From contig NZ_JAIVAM010000005.1 in the NCBI RefSeq assembly GCF_020171845.1, forward strand, positions 186,001 to 250,000: 64,000 nt of DNA, written 5' to 3'. Within the stretch, counting starts at the first letter, position 1, and the number at the start of each line of letters is the position of its first letter. This document shows, piece after piece, positions 62,847-64,000 of this stretch. Under the pieces are notes generated by a model. It did no database searches. It saw only the letters and a list, made by a program, of their open reading frames with translations, and was not told where the DNA came from. The position numbers and the translations under genes were made by a program. This DNA is from Cytobacillus kochii (GTDB lineage Bacteria > Bacillota > Bacilli > Bacillales > Cytobacillaceae).

Positions 62847-64000
62847 CTACTTTCTTGTTACTTCTGATAGATTCCATTTACCAGTTGCTTCTAAAAGTAG
62901 ACCTTCATAAGATTGATCCATTGCAGCTGTTACGATGGAGTGATACATAATCACGACTGCATCTTCATCTAACATTAAGCGATTAGCTTGATCTAATAGT
63001 TCTAACCGTTTATCTTGGTCTGTTGTTGTTCTCGATTCATCTACTAATTGATCAAATGCTTCGTTACTATATTGTGCTCTATTTGAAGCACCTACATTAT
63101 CACTGTGGAAATTAGGATAAAATAATTCTGAACCATCAGCTGTTAAGTTAGACCAGCTTAAGAAGGTTAAATCAAAGTTCCCTTGTCTTGCTGTATCTAG
63201 GAATGAAGCCCATTCCATTGACTCAATTTCGATGTTAAACCCTGCCTCTGACAATTGCGCTTGAACAATTTCAGCCATCAGTAAGAAATTACTTCTATTT
63301 GGTGTTAATAACTTATACGTTTTCTCTCCAAATCCATTTTCCTCTACTAAACTTTTAGCCTTTTCTAAATCATAAGGTGTACCTGCTTCAGCAGCAGATT
63401 CTACGTACCCAAATACTTTTGGCCCTATGACACTATCACTGCGAATGCCTAACCCGTTCATTTTTGAGACAACAGCATCCCGGTCAATCGCGCTAGCAAA
63501 AGCTTCACGTAATTTTGCATCTTGGAATTCCTCTTTTCCATGATTCACAGAGAAATAGTATTCTGGTGTCCCATCCACCTTTTCAACTGTTACATTCTTC
63601 AGACTTTCAATTCTTTCAATCTGTTCCATAGGAAGGTTATCAATAAATTGTACTTCTCCTGTTTGTAACATCGAGATCGCTGTTGATATCTCTGGAACAA
63701 CTTTAAAAATTAATTGTTGAATCGCAGGTGCGCCATCGCGATAGTCTTCATTTGCTTCTAATACGACTTGATCCCCTGGTACCCATTTCGCAAATTTGAA
63801 TGGCCCTGTACCGACAGGCTCTTTATTTAAATCGCCCTCTTTATCTGCTGTTGGGCTTACAATGGCTGCGTTAGAATGTGACAGTGCCGCTAAAAAAGGA
63901 CCGTATGGATATTTAGTTTTGATTTCAACTGTGTAATCGTCAATCACATTAATAGATTCAACCGGCTCCATTAGTGAAGCTCGTGGGGCTGCTGTCTCTG
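62847..64000 (-). CDS. oligopeptide/dipeptide-binding protein (SBP family 5), partial
   Basis: The C-terminal 384 residues are in the window and the frame stays open to the right edge. It shows family-5 features: VGTGPFKFAKWVPGDQVVLE, a FSVNHGKEEFQDAKLREAFASAIDRDAVV segment (in two parts) and a final WNLSEVTRK. It captures peptides outside the membrane for the Opp-type ATPases; the permease genes should lie beyond the edge or elsewhere. The closeness to gamma-glutamyltransferase hints at gamma-glutamyl peptides or glutathione, without proof. It is also a candidate importer for the cluster's signal peptide. Confidence 0.9.
   Translation of the reverse strand, partial: ETAAPRASLMEPVESINVIDDYTVEIKTKYPYGPFLAALSHSNAAIVSPTADKEGDLNKEPVGTGPFKFAKWVPGDQVVLEANEDYRDGAPAIQQLIFKVVPEISTAISMLQTGEVQFIDNLPMEQIERIESLKNVTVEKVDGTPEYYFSVNHGKEEFQDAKLREAFASAIDRDAVVSKMNGLGIRSDSVIGPKVFGYVESAAEAGTPYDLEKAKSLVEENGFGEKTYKLLTPNRSNFLLMAEIVQAQLSEAGFNIEIESMEWASFLDTARQGNFDLTFLSWSNLTADGSELFYPNFHSDNVGASNRAQYSNEAFDQLVDESRTTTDQDKRLELLDQANRLMLDEDAVVIMYHSIVTAAMDQSYEGLLLEATGKWNLSEVTRK

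Noticed and set aside
1-64000. rRNA, tRNA, CRISPR arrays, transposases, integrases and riboswitches
   Set aside because: I looked for their usual signatures (repeat-spacer patterns, DDE or Tyr recombinase proteins, T-box and other leader structures before operons) and found none I could support.

Overview
The window is a low-GC chromosomal segment from a Firmicute of the Bacillaceae type. The evidence is a ywdK-ywdI-ung gene order as in Bacillus subtilis, a YwrA/YwrB/YwrD-like chromate-transporter and gamma-glutamyltransferase set, a sigma-B-type promoter before a YflT-like stress protein, strong AGGAGG ribosome sites with frequent TTG/GTG starts, and a near-perfect ParB-binding parS site. 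The genus cannot be fixed. I saw no rRNA, tRNA, CRISPR array or insertion sequence.

Layout. (1) 1-2.3 kb: housekeeping genes (DUF423, YwdI-like, a 56-residue Cys protein, uracil-DNA glycosylase, an Asp/Glu racemase-like protein) with a parS site. (2) 2.4-6.9 kb: two exporters, an MFS protein and an RND (HAE1/SwrC-like) pump. (3) 7.0-41.3 kb: a large biosynthetic cluster. One minus-strand operon (16340 to 7036) encodes a GNAT, an SDR ketoreductase, two unusual acyltransferases, an acyl-AMP ligase, an aldehyde-dehydrogenase-like protein, a ThDP enzyme, a FabH-like ketosynthase, an ACP and a hotdog dehydratase. A second minus-strand operon (40476 to 18507) encodes an antiporter, an FAD oxidoreductase, a FabF-like ketosynthase, a three-module NRPS, a one-module NRPS with thioesterase, and five amino-acid enzymes that fit synthesis of 2,3-diaminobutyrate from threonine. 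A divergent Sfp-type phosphopantetheinyl transferase follows. Between the operons lies a regulatory island: an RRNPP-type regulator, a divergent 49-residue secreted pro-peptide and a LuxR-type protein with a degenerate receiver. (4) 41.4-45.9 kb: a MacB-like ABC exporter with its PadR regulator and three copies of a palindromic operator. (5) 46-48.7 kb: small membrane and hypothetical proteins plus one hairpin repeat. (6) 48.7-57.0 kb: a Pot-like ABC importer and TAXI receptor behind a sigma-54 promoter, with an NtrC-type two-component system. (7) 57.2-64 kb: a stress protein, chromate transporters, gamma-glutamyltransferase and an oligopeptide importer.

The main finding is that four transcription units (RND pump, biosynthetic operon 1, the peptide/LuxR genes and biosynthetic operon 2) each carry TTGCGT exactly 32 bases upstream of a -10-like hexamer. 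The hexamer match is good for the first three and weaker for the fourth. This suggests one peptide-quorum-sensing regulon covering production, activation and export of a peptide/fatty-acid hybrid metabolite. The regulator assignment and the product are inferences.
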